Of a stretch of 64,000 nt of DNA, positions 29,544 through 37,993 are shown in pieces. Numbering within the stretch: the first letter of the stretch is position 1; every line of letters starts with the position of its first letter. The notes beneath the pieces are model-generated. The model did not search any database, was not told the DNA's origin, and saw only the letters and a program-made list of their open reading frames with translations. The position numbers and the translations under genes were made by a program. The DNA comes from Vibrio cyclitrophicus (lineage in GTDB: Bacteria; Pseudomonadota; Gammaproteobacteria; Enterobacterales; Vibrionaceae): NCBI GenBank assembly GCA_023206055.1, contig CP065367.1, positions 1,426,001-1,490,000 on the forward strand, written 5' to 3'.

Positions 29544-30617
29544 ATGGTGGATACATACAACCCGCTTGGCACGGATGGATTCGAGTTTGTTGAGTACACG
29601 GCCGTTGACCACAAGGGAATTGAGCAACTTAAAGCGCTGTTTGTGTCACTTGGTTTTGCTGAGATAGCCAAGCACCGCTCAAAAGAGGCTTGGCTGTATC
29701 GACAAGGTGACATCAACTTTATCGTCAATGAGCAGCCTCACAGCCAAGCGGAAGCGTTTGCTAAGGTGCATGGGCCATCGGTGTGTGGCATGGCGTTTCG
29801 TGTCAACGAAGCAACCGCTGCAATGGAACAAGCGTTTAAGGGCGGTGGTGAAGAGTACAAAACAGAAATAGGGCCGATGGAGCTGAGCATTCCTGCCATT
29901 TACGGCATCGGTGAAAGCCTGCTCTATTTTGTGGATCGTTATGGCAAGCAGAGCATCTACGACGTCGACTTCCGATTCTATGACGATGCGGAACAGCGCA
30001 TGGCCGAAGCCAATGTTGGTTTGTATGAAATCGACCACCTCACGCACAACGTTAAGCAAGGCAATATGGATGTGTGGTCCGGATTCTATGAACGTCTTGG
30101 TAACTTCCGTGAGATTCGCTACTTCGACATTGAAGGCAAGTTGACAGGCCTTGTGAGCCGCGCCATGACCTCACCGTGTGGCAAAATCCGTATCCCTATC
30201 AATGAGTCTTCCGACGACAAATCACAAATCGAAGAGTTTATTCGCGAATACAACGGCGAAGGTATCCAACACATTGCACTCGCAACGGATAACATCTACA
30301 AAACCGTGAAGACTCTGCGTGATCGCGGCATGGACTTTATGCCAACTCCAGACACTTACTACGAGAAAGTTGACGATCGTGTGAAAGGCCACGGTGAAGA
30401 CACTGATCTGCTGCGTGACCTGCGTGTTTTGATTGATGGCGCGCCGACCAAAGACGGCATCTTGCTACAAATTTTCACGCAGACGGTAATCGGGCCTGTG
30501 TTCTTTGAAATCATTCAGCGTAAAGGCAACGAAGGCTTTGGCGAAGGTAACTTCAAGGCGCTGTTTGAATCGATTGAAGAGGACCAGATTCGTCGAGGAG
30601 TATTAGACGATGCATAA
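29544..30617 (+). CDS. hpd: 4-hydroxyphenylpyruvate dioxygenase
   Basis: 357 residues, the usual bacterial length. It converts 4-hydroxyphenylpyruvate to homogentisate using iron(II) and oxygen. The predicted iron ligands are all present: His165 (IDHLTHNV), His243 (IQHIALAT) and Glu322 (VFFEIIQRKG). The ribosome site AAGGAG precedes the ATG at 29544. First gene of the homogentisate operon; it overlaps hmgA by 8 bases. A TyrR box lies about 140 bases upstream. Confidence 0.97.
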   Translation: MVDTYNPLGTDGFEFVEYTAVDHKGIEQLKALFVSLGFAEIAKHRSKEAWLYRQGDINFIVNEQPHSQAEAFAKVHGPSVCGMAFRVNEATAAMEQAFKGGGEEYKTEIGPMELSIPAIYGIGESLLYFVDRYGKQSIYDVDFRFYDDAEQRMAEANVGLYEIDHLTHNVKQGNMDVWSGFYERLGNFREIRYFDIEGKLTGLVSRAMTSPCGKIRIPINESSDDKSQIEEFIREYNGEGIQHIALATDNIYKTVKTLRDRGMDFMPTPDTYYEKVDDRVKGHGEDTDLLRDLRVLIDGAPTKDGILLQIFTQTVIGPVFFEIIQRKGNEGFGEGNFKALFESIEEDQIRRGVLDDA

Positions 30618-31740
30618 ATGGATCTCGTTTCCTCATCGGGAGGGTGTGTGCTCTAAACAAGCGCATGCCGACTTCCCCGAAGAGGCAATTTATGAGCGAG
30701 AGGCGGGCCGAAGTGGATTCTTCGGCCCTGCCGCTCATTTTCACCACCAACATGCCCCAACAGGTTGGTCGGAGTGGGAGGGCGATTTACGTCCTCGCGC
30801 TTTTGATTTTACGCTGGTGGAAAAAGCCAGCCAGATAACCCCTTGGGCGGTGCCTCATCTTTTGCGCAATGCGGACTGCAAAATTCGTGTGTGGCGCATG
30901 GACGAGAAGATGGATTTCTTGGTGCGTAATTCCGACGGTGATGAGCTGCTGTTCATTCATCAAGGCAGTGCTGATCTCTATTGCGACTATGGCCATTTAG
31001 AGGTGAGTGAAGGGGATTACGTGATGATCCCGCGCTCGACCAACTGGCGTTTAGAGCCAAGCGAGCCGATGTTTATCTTGATGATTGAGAACACAGATGC
31101 GGCTTACTCCCTGCCAGAGAAAGGTATGGTCGGTAATCACGCGGTGTTTGATCCTGCTGTGCTCGACATCCCTTCTATCAATGATCAATTCCGCGCTCAG
31201 TATTCAGAAAACCAGACTCAGGTTCAGGTGAAACGCCACGACAAAGTCAGCGTTATTACTTATCCGTTCAATCCATTGGATGCAATTGGCTGGCATGGCG
31301 ACTTAGCTGTGGTGAAAGTGAATTGGCGCGATATTAGACCGCTGATGTCACATCGCTATCACTTGCCACCTTCTGCGCATACGACGTTTGTTGGCGCAGG
31401 CTTTGTGGTGTGCACCTTTGTGCCACGCCCGATTGAGAGCGATCCTGGGGCGTTGAAAGTGCCGTTCTACCACAACAACGATGATTACGACGAAGTGCTG
31501 TTCTATCACGCAGGTGACTTCTTCAGTCGCGATAACATTGAAGCGGGCATGGTGACTTTCCATCCAGCTGGGTTTACGCATGGGCCTCACCCAAAGGCTT
31601 TCAAAGCGGGTCAGGCACATAAGAAGAAGTTTACCGATGAAGTCGCGGTGATGATCGATACTCGCCACGCGCTGCAGTTCTCTGATGAACTCGATAGCGT
31701 TGAGAACAAAGAATATGTCTACAGCTGGCAAGAGAAGTAA
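30610..31740 (+). CDS. hmgA: Homogentisate 1,2-dioxygenase (short bacterial form)
   Basis: 376 residues, against about 430-445 for the classical enzyme. It opens the homogentisate ring to maleylacetoacetate. Recognisable blocks are HFHHQHAPTGWSEWEG near the N-terminus and the C-terminal HPAGFTHGPHPKAF with metal-binding histidines, in a cupin fold. It overlaps hpd by 8 bases and fahA follows after 12 bases. Loss of this enzyme commonly causes brown pyomelanin pigment in vibrios. Confidence 0.95.
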   Translation: MHKWISFPHREGVCSKQAHADFPEEAIYEREAGRSGFFGPAAHFHHQHAPTGWSEWEGDLRPRAFDFTLVEKASQITPWAVPHLLRNADCKIRVWRMDEKMDFLVRNSDGDELLFIHQGSADLYCDYGHLEVSEGDYVMIPRSTNWRLEPSEPMFILMIENTDAAYSLPEKGMVGNHAVFDPAVLDIPSINDQFRAQYSENQTQVQVKRHDKVSVITYPFNPLDAIGWHGDLAVVKVNWRDIRPLMSHRYHLPPSAHTTFVGAGFVVCTFVPRPIESDPGALKVPFYHNNDDYDEVLFYHAGDFFSRDNIEAGMVTFHPAGFTHGPHPKAFKAGQAHKKKFTDEVAVMIDTRHALQFSDELDSVENKEYVYSWQEK

Positions 31741-31752
31741 GGGGCAACAAGG

Positions 31753-32790
31753 ATGAAATTAGCAACCAAGAAAAATGGTACTCGTGATGGCCTATTGATG
31801 GTCGTGAGTAAAGATCTCAAACAGTGTGTACCTGCCACTGAAATCTTCCATGCGATGCATCTGGCGCCAACCATGCAGGTAGCATTGGATAACTGGGACA
31901 GCGTTGCTTCTCAGTTAGAAGAGTTATACACCTCGTTAAATAACGGGCATGTGACTGGCAGTGAAGTCTTTGCACCTCAGTATTGTGAATCACCTTTGCC
32001 ACGCGCTTATCAATGGGCGGATGGCAGTGCTTATGTAAACCATGTTGAGCTTGTACGCAAAGCGCGTGGTGCTGAAATGCCAGAAAGCTTCTGGGTTGAC
32101 CCGCTCATGTATCAAGGTGGCTCAGACGCGTTTATTGGGCCGCGTGACAATATTGAATTTGCCAGTGATGAATGGGGTATCGATTTCGAGGGTGAAGTCG
32201 CGGTTGTCACCGGAGATGTACCAATGGGTGCCAGTGCCAAGCAAGCGCATGATTCTATTCGCCTATTGATGTTAGTGAATGATGTGTCGCTGCGTGGCTT
32301 GATTCCGGCAGAGCTCGCTAAGGGCTTTGGTTTCTTCCAATCTAAACCGTCTTCGGCGTTCTCTCCGGTTGCGGTGACACCCGATGAGCTTGGCGAACAG
32401 TGGAAAGGCAGCAAGGTGCATTTACCGCTGATATCGACCTACAACGACCAGCCTTTTGGTTGTCCGAATGCTGGCGTCGATATGACCTTCAATTTCGCTG
32501 AGCTGATCGTCCATGCTGCGAAAACTCGTCCACTGTCTGCAGGCACAATCATAGGCTCGGGCACGGTTTCTAATAAGCAAGGGACTGACCACGGCACCTC
32601 AATTGCCGAAGGCGGTGTGGGTTATTCATGTATTGCCGAAGTGCGAATGATTGAGACTATTCGTGATGGTAAATCGTCGACTCAATTCATGTCGTTTGAC
32701 GATTCGATCAAGCTTGAGATGTTTGATGCAGCGGGTGACTCCATTTTTGGTGCGATTGACCAAAAAGTGAGCCAGTATCGAGCGGTATAA
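31753..32790 (+). CDS. fahA: Fumarylacetoacetate hydrolase
   Basis: 345 residues. It splits fumarylacetoacetate to fumarate and acetoacetate. An N-terminal FAA_hydro_N-like part (about 1-75) precedes the catalytic fold. The metal-binding segment DFEGEVAVV lies near residue 138 and GSGTVSNKQG near 265. Starts at the ATG at 31753 with an AAGG ribosome site. Third gene of the operon. Confidence 0.93.
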   Translation: MKLATKKNGTRDGLLMVVSKDLKQCVPATEIFHAMHLAPTMQVALDNWDSVASQLEELYTSLNNGHVTGSEVFAPQYCESPLPRAYQWADGSAYVNHVELVRKARGAEMPESFWVDPLMYQGGSDAFIGPRDNIEFASDEWGIDFEGEVAVVTGDVPMGASAKQAHDSIRLLMLVNDVSLRGLIPAELAKGFGFFQSKPSSAFSPVAVTPDELGEQWKGSKVHLPLISTYNDQPFGCPNAGVDMTFNFAELIVHAAKTRPLSAGTIIGSGTVSNKQGTDHGTSIAEGGVGYSCIAEVRMIETIRDGKSSTQFMSFDDSIKLEMFDAAGDSIFGAIDQKVSQYRAV

Positions 32791-32811
32791 TCCACGTAAT
32801 AGGATTTCTGT

Positions 32812-33516
32812 ATGAGCGAGAGCATCGTGAACAAGAACATTATACTTTACGGTTACTGGCGCTCGTCTGCTGCCTATCGAGTGCGTATTGGATTAAACCT
32901 GAAGCAACTCAACTACGAGTCTAAATCGGTGCATTTGGTGCGTAATGGTGGCGAGCAGCATGACCCACAATATCGCGCTCTCAATGCCAGTGAATTAGTG
33001 CCGGTGCTGGTGGATGGTGACGTTCAACTCAATCAGTCACTAGTTATTTTGCAATATCTCGACGAGCACTATTTATGTGTGAGTAGCCCGGAAGTCTCGC
33101 TGATTCCTGAGCAAACACCACTGCGCTATCAAGCACTGGCGATGGCTCAGGATATTGCGATGGAAATTCATCCTCTTAATAACCTGCGCGTGTTGCAGTA
33201 TTTGGAGCGAGAATTGTCATGCGGGCAAGAGGCTAAAATGGATTGGCTTCACTATTGGATGAGCCAAGGGTTTTCAGCGTTAGAAGAGAAGTTGGCGAAG
33301 CACAGAAAAGCACATGGCGATTCAGTGTATAGCCTCACTGACTCCCCTTGTATTGTTGATATTTGCTTAGTGCCGCAAGCCTATAACGCGCTGCGCTTTG
33401 ATGTTGATATGTCGCCGTATCCGCTGATTAACTCAATTGTCGAAGCGTGTAATCAGTTACCCGCTTTTATTGAGGCGATGCCAGAGAACCAAGCGGATGC
33501 GAATGTACTTACGTAA
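32812..33516 (+). CDS. maiA: Maleylacetoacetate isomerase (zeta-class GST)
   Basis: 234 residues. The N-terminal thioredoxin-like domain has the zeta hallmark WRSSAAYRVRI, whose serines bind glutathione, and an all-helical C-terminal domain follows. It isomerises maleylacetoacetate to fumarylacetoacetate. It lies 21 bases after fahA and ends the homogentisate operon. An alternative ATG downstream (MKNI-type) is not needed. Confidence 0.95.
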   Translation: MSESIVNKNIILYGYWRSSAAYRVRIGLNLKQLNYESKSVHLVRNGGEQHDPQYRALNASELVPVLVDGDVQLNQSLVILQYLDEHYLCVSSPEVSLIPEQTPLRYQALAMAQDIAMEIHPLNNLRVLQYLERELSCGQEAKMDWLHYWMSQGFSALEEKLAKHRKAHGDSVYSLTDSPCIVDICLVPQAYNALRFDVDMSPYPLINSIVEACNQLPAFIEAMPENQADANVLT

Positions 33517-33651
33517 ACGTATAGCAACACTTTACGGCTAATTTCGACTGCAATACGATATACCACAAGCATCTAAGGTGTGTCTGACGTCGTGCTAACA
33601 ATTTTTATTTTATTTGTAATACAATTAAATATCTTTAAATCAACGAATAAA

Positions 33652-34287
33652 ATGGCTATGAAATCAGTTCTATGTTTTGGCGATTCCAACACTTGGGGAT
33701 GTTCCCCAGACTTACCGCGTAGATATAACCGTGCAGAGCGCTGGACGATGTTACTTCAATCAAAACTCCCTAATTATGTCGTGATTGAAGAGGGTTTAAA
33801 CAGCAGAACAACCGTTTTAGATGATCCTTATGAAGCAGGAAAAAAAGGGCTAGATTACCTTTTACCGTGCATAGAAAGCCATCACCCCGATCTTGTTATA
33901 CTGATGCTTGGAACCAATGACCTCAAATCTCGTTTCAATTTGACAGCCAGTGATATATCTAAAGGGGCTGCAAGACTCGTTCAACTGATACAAACCTATC
34001 AACACGGTTTTATGACTAAGCCTGCTGAAGTCTTGCTAGTGTCACCTACTCATGTCCTTGAAGTGAATCCATTAAAAGAGGGTTTTACGAACGCTGAAGC
34101 TAAATCAAAGCAGCTAGGACACTATTTTAAACTTCGCTCCCAAGAGCTGGGTTGTCATTTCTTTGATGCTGCAACCGAAATCCAACCTTGCCCAAAAGAA
34201 GGTATACATTGGCAAGCATCTCAGCATGAAAAGTTTGCTGAGATACTAGCAAAGCGAATCCCCACCATCTTGGAAACCGCTGTTTAG
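33652..34287 (+). CDS. SGNH/GDSL-family hydrolase
   Basis: 211 residues from the ATG at 33652 (a second ATG follows at 33658). Open codons back to 33580 encode a hydrophobic, non-conserved stretch and lack a ribosome site. Block I is CFGDSNTWG with the catalytic Ser, block III is MLGTNDLK, and the Asp/His pair sits in KEGIHWQ near residue 190. The nearest kin are arylesterase/acylhydrolase types. No signal peptide is evident with this start, so it is cytoplasmic. Neighbours give no pathway clue. Confidence 0.85.
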   Translation: MAMKSVLCFGDSNTWGCSPDLPRRYNRAERWTMLLQSKLPNYVVIEEGLNSRTTVLDDPYEAGKKGLDYLLPCIESHHPDLVILMLGTNDLKSRFNLTASDISKGAARLVQLIQTYQHGFMTKPAEVLLVSPTHVLEVNPLKEGFTNAEAKSKQLGHYFKLRSQELGCHFFDAATEIQPCPKEGIHWQASQHEKFAEILAKRIPTILETAV

Positions 34288-34552
34288 TTATAGCTGCAGG
34301 CTTTTCCGAGGTTAGAAAGCCTTATGTTGGTATTTCTAGTCATCCTTTTGCTTTGATATTTTTCGTCCTGGCAAACTATGGTGAGGGTTAGATTGAACGC
34401 CGCGGGACAAAAGCTTGTTAAGAAGCCAATAGAACTAAGGTGATGCGAATAATCTCTGCTTCTACAAAGTATTCGAATCACCTAAAAGTAACGATCAACT
34501 TTACTCATCTGCTACGCCTTCCACTACCTGTACTTAAATAAGATTCTTGGTA

Positions 34553-34864
34553 TTAAGACGGAACAACCAATTTGTCTACAAGGTAGCAATCTATATTGGT
34601 AGTGGCAGCAAGGCGTATGAGTTTTGCGTCACGATATTCAATGTCATTATCCCATGCTAATGCAGCTTCTCTACTTGGGAACTGAATGATTACTTTCATT
34701 TGTAAACATTGCCCCGACAGTGTCTGACCTTCACTTGTTGCGACCAAAATCTCACCACCATGCTTTGCAACCGTGTTAGCAGTGACATGATTTAATCCAG
34801 GGTTGTATTGCGCATAAAGTTCTTCATCCGCAATATCATAATTAACTACATAATAAGCCGTCAT
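34553..34864 (-). CDS. DUF1330-family protein
   Basis: 103 residues from the ATG at 34864 (GGAG upstream); a TTG at 34876 is less likely. The dimeric alpha/beta-barrel signature begins MTAYYVVNYDI and includes IIQFPSREAALAWDND. Function of the family is unknown. It lies 12 bases after an ABM-domain gene on the same strand and ends a three-gene unit. Confidence 0.85.
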   Translation of the reverse strand: MTAYYVVNYDIADEELYAQYNPGLNHVTANTVAKHGGEILVATSEGQTLSGQCLQMKVIIQFPSREAALAWDNDIEYRDAKLIRLAATTNIDCYLVDKLVVPS

Positions 34865-34876
34865 TATTATCTCCAA

Positions 34877-35503
34877 TCAACCCGCTATTTGAGTGACAAA
34901 GTTCATGTACTGGTTCATATCACCTACCACGGCTTTCTCCATTAATGCCCCAGTCACTTTCGAGTAAGGTTGATTAAAGTGGATATCCCAAACATCCGAT
35001 TCTTTTCTCCAGTGTTCATACACGGCTAACGTGTCGTCATTGCCATTAATGGTAAACAAATCAAACAACAAATTACCTGCCTCGGTGCGAGTGTGTTGAA
35101 TATGCTCCTCGAACTGGGCGATTAGCGCTTCACGATGTTCCATTTTTAGTTTGAAAATGAAGAAAATATTAAATTTCTCTTCCTCTTTATCTGCTTGCTT
35201 CAAGGCCACAGGCGCAGGGGTTGTTTCACTAAGGTTCAAAACCATCGCAGGCTCAACCAAAGCAGTTTCTGTCAGTTTGATGAGTTTTTGAGTGTGTGCC
35301 TGCTGTAAGTGTGAATCCAAAGCCTCCTGATTAACCCAACGGTCGTAGGCAAAAAATAGATTCGAATCTTGGTTATCAACATAGATTCGCATCTCCACAT
35401 TGCCAGCTTCTTGGCTACTCGCCAGTTGGTGCTCCAATAGCTGTTGTTGAAATTCGTCTTCGTATTCTGGCTTTACTGTGAACTTTACAATTTGGTTAAT
35501 CAT
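34877..35503 (-). CDS. Two-domain antibiotic-biosynthesis-monooxygenase-like protein
   Basis: 208 residues made of two ferredoxin-like ABM repeats (about 1-95 and 110-205). Each has the EFEEH/QLLEH helix and a FAYDRWV or AVYEHWRKE strand. ABM proteins such as YgiN oxidise quinols or related aromatics without cofactors. It is sandwiched between a quinone-oxidoreductase-like gene and a DUF1330 gene, so a quinone or electrophile detoxification role is plausible. Confidence 0.85.
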   Translation of the reverse strand: MINQIVKFTVKPEYEDEFQQQLLEHQLASSQEAGNVEMRIYVDNQDSNLFFAYDRWVNQEALDSHLQQAHTQKLIKLTETALVEPAMVLNLSETTPAPVALKQADKEEEKFNIFFIFKLKMEHREALIAQFEEHIQHTRTEAGNLLFDLFTINGNDDTLAVYEHWRKESDVWDIHFNQPYSKVTGALMEKAVVGDMNQYMNFVTQIAG

Positions 35504-35554
35504 GACTCTACACCTTGTTAGATTTTTAATTTTAACTTCAATGACTTATGGGAA

Positions 35555-36496
35555 CTAAACCGTTACGATAACTTTACCTACGGTTCGGCCAGTTTCGACA
35601 GCAGTGTGCGCCAGAGCTAAATCTTTAAACTCGAAAATTTGAGATACGTGTGGTTTGATCGAGTTGTTGGCGAGCATTTCAGCAATCTTTGAAGCGTCTT
35701 CACCGTTAGATTGAACAAGAAGCGGAGTAATCGTTAAATTTGATTCAAACGCAGTTTTTTGCATGTTATCTGAAGGCTCTCGAATCGTAATTGAAACGAG
35801 TTGACCACCAGAACGCAGCACTTGTAGCGACTTTTCAGCGTTTTCTGGACTCACCGTGTCGAACGCTAAATCAATATCATGAAGTACTTTTTCAAAGTCT
35901 TGCTCACGGTAATCGATGTGCTCATCTGCACCAAGTGACATCACAAAATCCTTATTTCGAACCGAACTTGTCGAATAAACATAAGCGCCCATCTGTTTGG
36001 CTATTTGAACGGCAAAGTGGCCCACGCCGCCAGATCCCGCATGAATAAGAACTTTATCACCTTGGTTTACCCGACCGTTTAATGCCTGATAGGCCGTCAT
36101 GGCAGCAAGTGTGGTTGCTGCTGCATCGATAAAATTAACGCCCTCAGGTATTAATGCGAGATGTGATTCTGGAGAGGCAACATACTCCGCATACGCTTTA
36201 CCATTTCCTGGAAAATTCACCATACCAAAGACGTTATCACCCACTTTGAAATTGGTGACGTTTGCACCAGCTTCAATCACTGTGCCTGCAATGTCCCACC
36301 CCAAAATGATAGGACGCTCTTCGCCATACAAATCAAGTAACGCTTCTTCTGCATACTTCACTTTGGTATCAGCAGGATTAATGCTGATGGCTCGAGTTTC
36401 TACTAGTACTTCATTGGCTCTAATTGTTGGCTTTTCTACGTCGTGCAACTGTAGGTTTTCAATGCCGCCTGCTTGATGAGTAATAATTGCTTTCAT
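35555..36496 (-). CDS. NADP-dependent quinone oxidoreductase-like (MDR superfamily)
   Basis: 313 residues from the ATG at 36496 (MKAIITHQAGG), which has GGAGAC upstream; codons open to 36556 are not conserved. It has a GroES-like N-terminal domain and a Rossmann fold with HAGSGGVGHFAVQIAK (about 150). No structural-zinc cysteines are seen, as in the quinone reductase/zeta-crystallin branch. First gene of the leftward unit, divergent from the LysR gene at 36614, which is its likely regulator. Confidence 0.9.
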   Translation of the reverse strand: MKAIITHQAGGIENLQLHDVEKPTIRANEVLVETRAISINPADTKVKYAEEALLDLYGEERPIILGWDIAGTVIEAGANVTNFKVGDNVFGMVNFPGNGKAYAEYVASPESHLALIPEGVNFIDAAATTLAAMTAYQALNGRVNQGDKVLIHAGSGGVGHFAVQIAKQMGAYVYSTSSVRNKDFVMSLGADEHIDYREQDFEKVLHDIDLAFDTVSPENAEKSLQVLRSGGQLVSITIREPSDNMQKTAFESNLTITPLLVQSNGEDASKIAEMLANNSIKPHVSQIFEFKDLALAHTAVETGRTVGKVIVTV

Positions 36497-36613
36497 TGGT
36501 TTGTCTCCGTTGGTGAACTCGTAAATGATTATATATGTGCCATTATTTGGTATCATCTAGCGAATTAAGGAAAGACTATCCTTAAATTCGGGATTAATAG
36601 AGAGGCGGATGAA

Positions 36614-37531
36614 GTGAACTTTGATCTAAAAACCTTAGCGTTATTCTTACGAGTTGTAGAAATAGGAAAAATTGGACGTGCTGGCGAAGACTTTGGGCTT
36701 TCAACGACTAATGCCAGCCAAAGAGTCCAACAATTAGAAGCGGAGCTGGGCGTAAAACTGTTCCATCGCTCAACAAGAACCATCACATTGACTCATGATG
36801 GTGAAATGTTTCTACCTCATGCCAGACGCATTGTTGACGATGTTGAAGAGGTGGCAAATGTCTTCAAAGGTAGCGAAAGCAATGTTCAAGGGCGATTAAA
36901 AGTGGCTGTATCAGCTTCATATGGTCGACATTACATTGTTCCCTTTATCCCTGAGTTACTCGAGCTGTATCCTAATCTTGAATTGGAAATTGACTTTAAT
37001 GATAAAACCGAGGATTTAATTGAGCATGGCTACGACTTAGCCTTCCGTATTGGTAACTTGTCTTCAAGTAACCTGTTAGCGAGGCGACTGGCTGACAATC
37101 CAATTATGCTAGTTGCTTCACCAGACTATATTGAAAAATATGGTGCACCTGAAAGCCCAGAAGATTTACTCAAGCATCGATGTTTGCCCTTGGGTCATGC
37201 TGTCGATTGGGCGTTTATGAGTGCTGACGGGAAAGTACACAAGGTATCTGTAGCAAATCCGATCTCCTTAAACTTAGGGGATGCGATCAGTGATCTTGTT
37301 GAGTCTGGTATGGGGGTTGGTATGGCTTCTTACTGGCATGCAGGGCCTTCGTTAAAATCTGGTCGAGTGATTCAAATCCTTCCGGATTATAAGCTTGTGA
37401 ACGACACAAAAATTTGGGCGGTACGGCCACCTGGCAGAGTTTTACCCGTTAGAGTTAAAGTATTCTTAGACTTTATTGAGAAAAAAATCGTAGATACCAA
37501 TAAAGTGAGATACGGGGATTTACTGATGTAG
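36614..37531 (+). CDS. LysR-family regulator
   Basis: 305 residues starting at a GTG (36614), since the ATG at 36610 is immediately followed by a stop in its frame. The helix-turn-helix lies at about 18-60 (GRAGEDFGLSTTNASQRVQQLE) and the effector domain at about 90-295. It belongs to the CrgA/AaeR-like branch. Divergent, 117 bases apart, from the quinone-oxidoreductase unit. Confidence 0.9.
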   Translation: MNFDLKTLALFLRVVEIGKIGRAGEDFGLSTTNASQRVQQLEAELGVKLFHRSTRTITLTHDGEMFLPHARRIVDDVEEVANVFKGSESNVQGRLKVAVSASYGRHYIVPFIPELLELYPNLELEIDFNDKTEDLIEHGYDLAFRIGNLSSSNLLARRLADNPIMLVASPDYIEKYGAPESPEDLLKHRCLPLGHAVDWAFMSADGKVHKVSVANPISLNLGDAISDLVESGMGVGMASYWHAGPSLKSGRVIQILPDYKLVNDTKIWAVRPPGRVLPVRVKVFLDFIEKKIVDTNKVRYGDLLM

Positions 37532-37656
37532 TTTGGCTCTTACCTAGAGCACACTAAGACTATTTCTGAGACTCATTAGAATGTAAATGAGCCGGTCAGA
37601 ATTCGTCCAGAACTAGATATAAGCGAGGCACCTAAATTCCTAATACTGGTTAGCGC

Positions 37657-37880
37657 TTAGTCGTTAAACCGAGCAACAAGATGATCGATTAAAGCTCTGA
37701 TTCTTGCAGTTAAATGTCGGTTCTCATGATATACGGTATATAACCCCATTGGTTCTACCTCCATCTCTTCGAAAAGCAGTCAGTTATGATCGACAAGTTC
37801 TTCAGCTTTCGTGCCATTAAATTTGAATCTTCCAATATTCCCGATTGGAACAACTTAAACCTTGAGTGAAAATGACAGGC
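37657..37880 (-). pseudogene. Decayed LysR-family gene remnant
   Basis: Reading leftward, one frame gives VVPIGNIGRFKFNGTKAEEL, a stop, then LLFEEMEVEPMGLYTVYHEN and RHLTARIRALIDHLVARFND before a final stop. The last block is the classic C-terminus of LysR effector domains. About 60 residues expected between the two parts are missing, and no DNA-binding domain remains. Confidence 0.75.
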
Positions 37881-37924
37881 TCGTGCTGACTAGCCCACTA
37901 AATAAAGCGAATAAGAAGATCAAA

Positions 37925-37965
37925 AAAACTCCGCGGCGTTAAATTCCACGGAGGACTTTTTATTT
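37925..37965. terminator. Terminator, acetoacetyl-CoA synthetase end
   Basis: CTCCG-C-GG and CC-A-CGGAG pair around a 9-base loop, with one mismatch and A/T runs on both sides. It serves the leftward gene ending at 37994. Confidence 0.7.
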
Positions 37966-37993
37966 CTAACTCATGTTCTTCTAGGTCTCAGCG

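Noticed and set aside
34298..34322. Terminator after the SGNH hydrolase gene
   Set aside because: The stem AGGCTTT/AAAGCCT is only 7 bp with no T-run, too weak to call.
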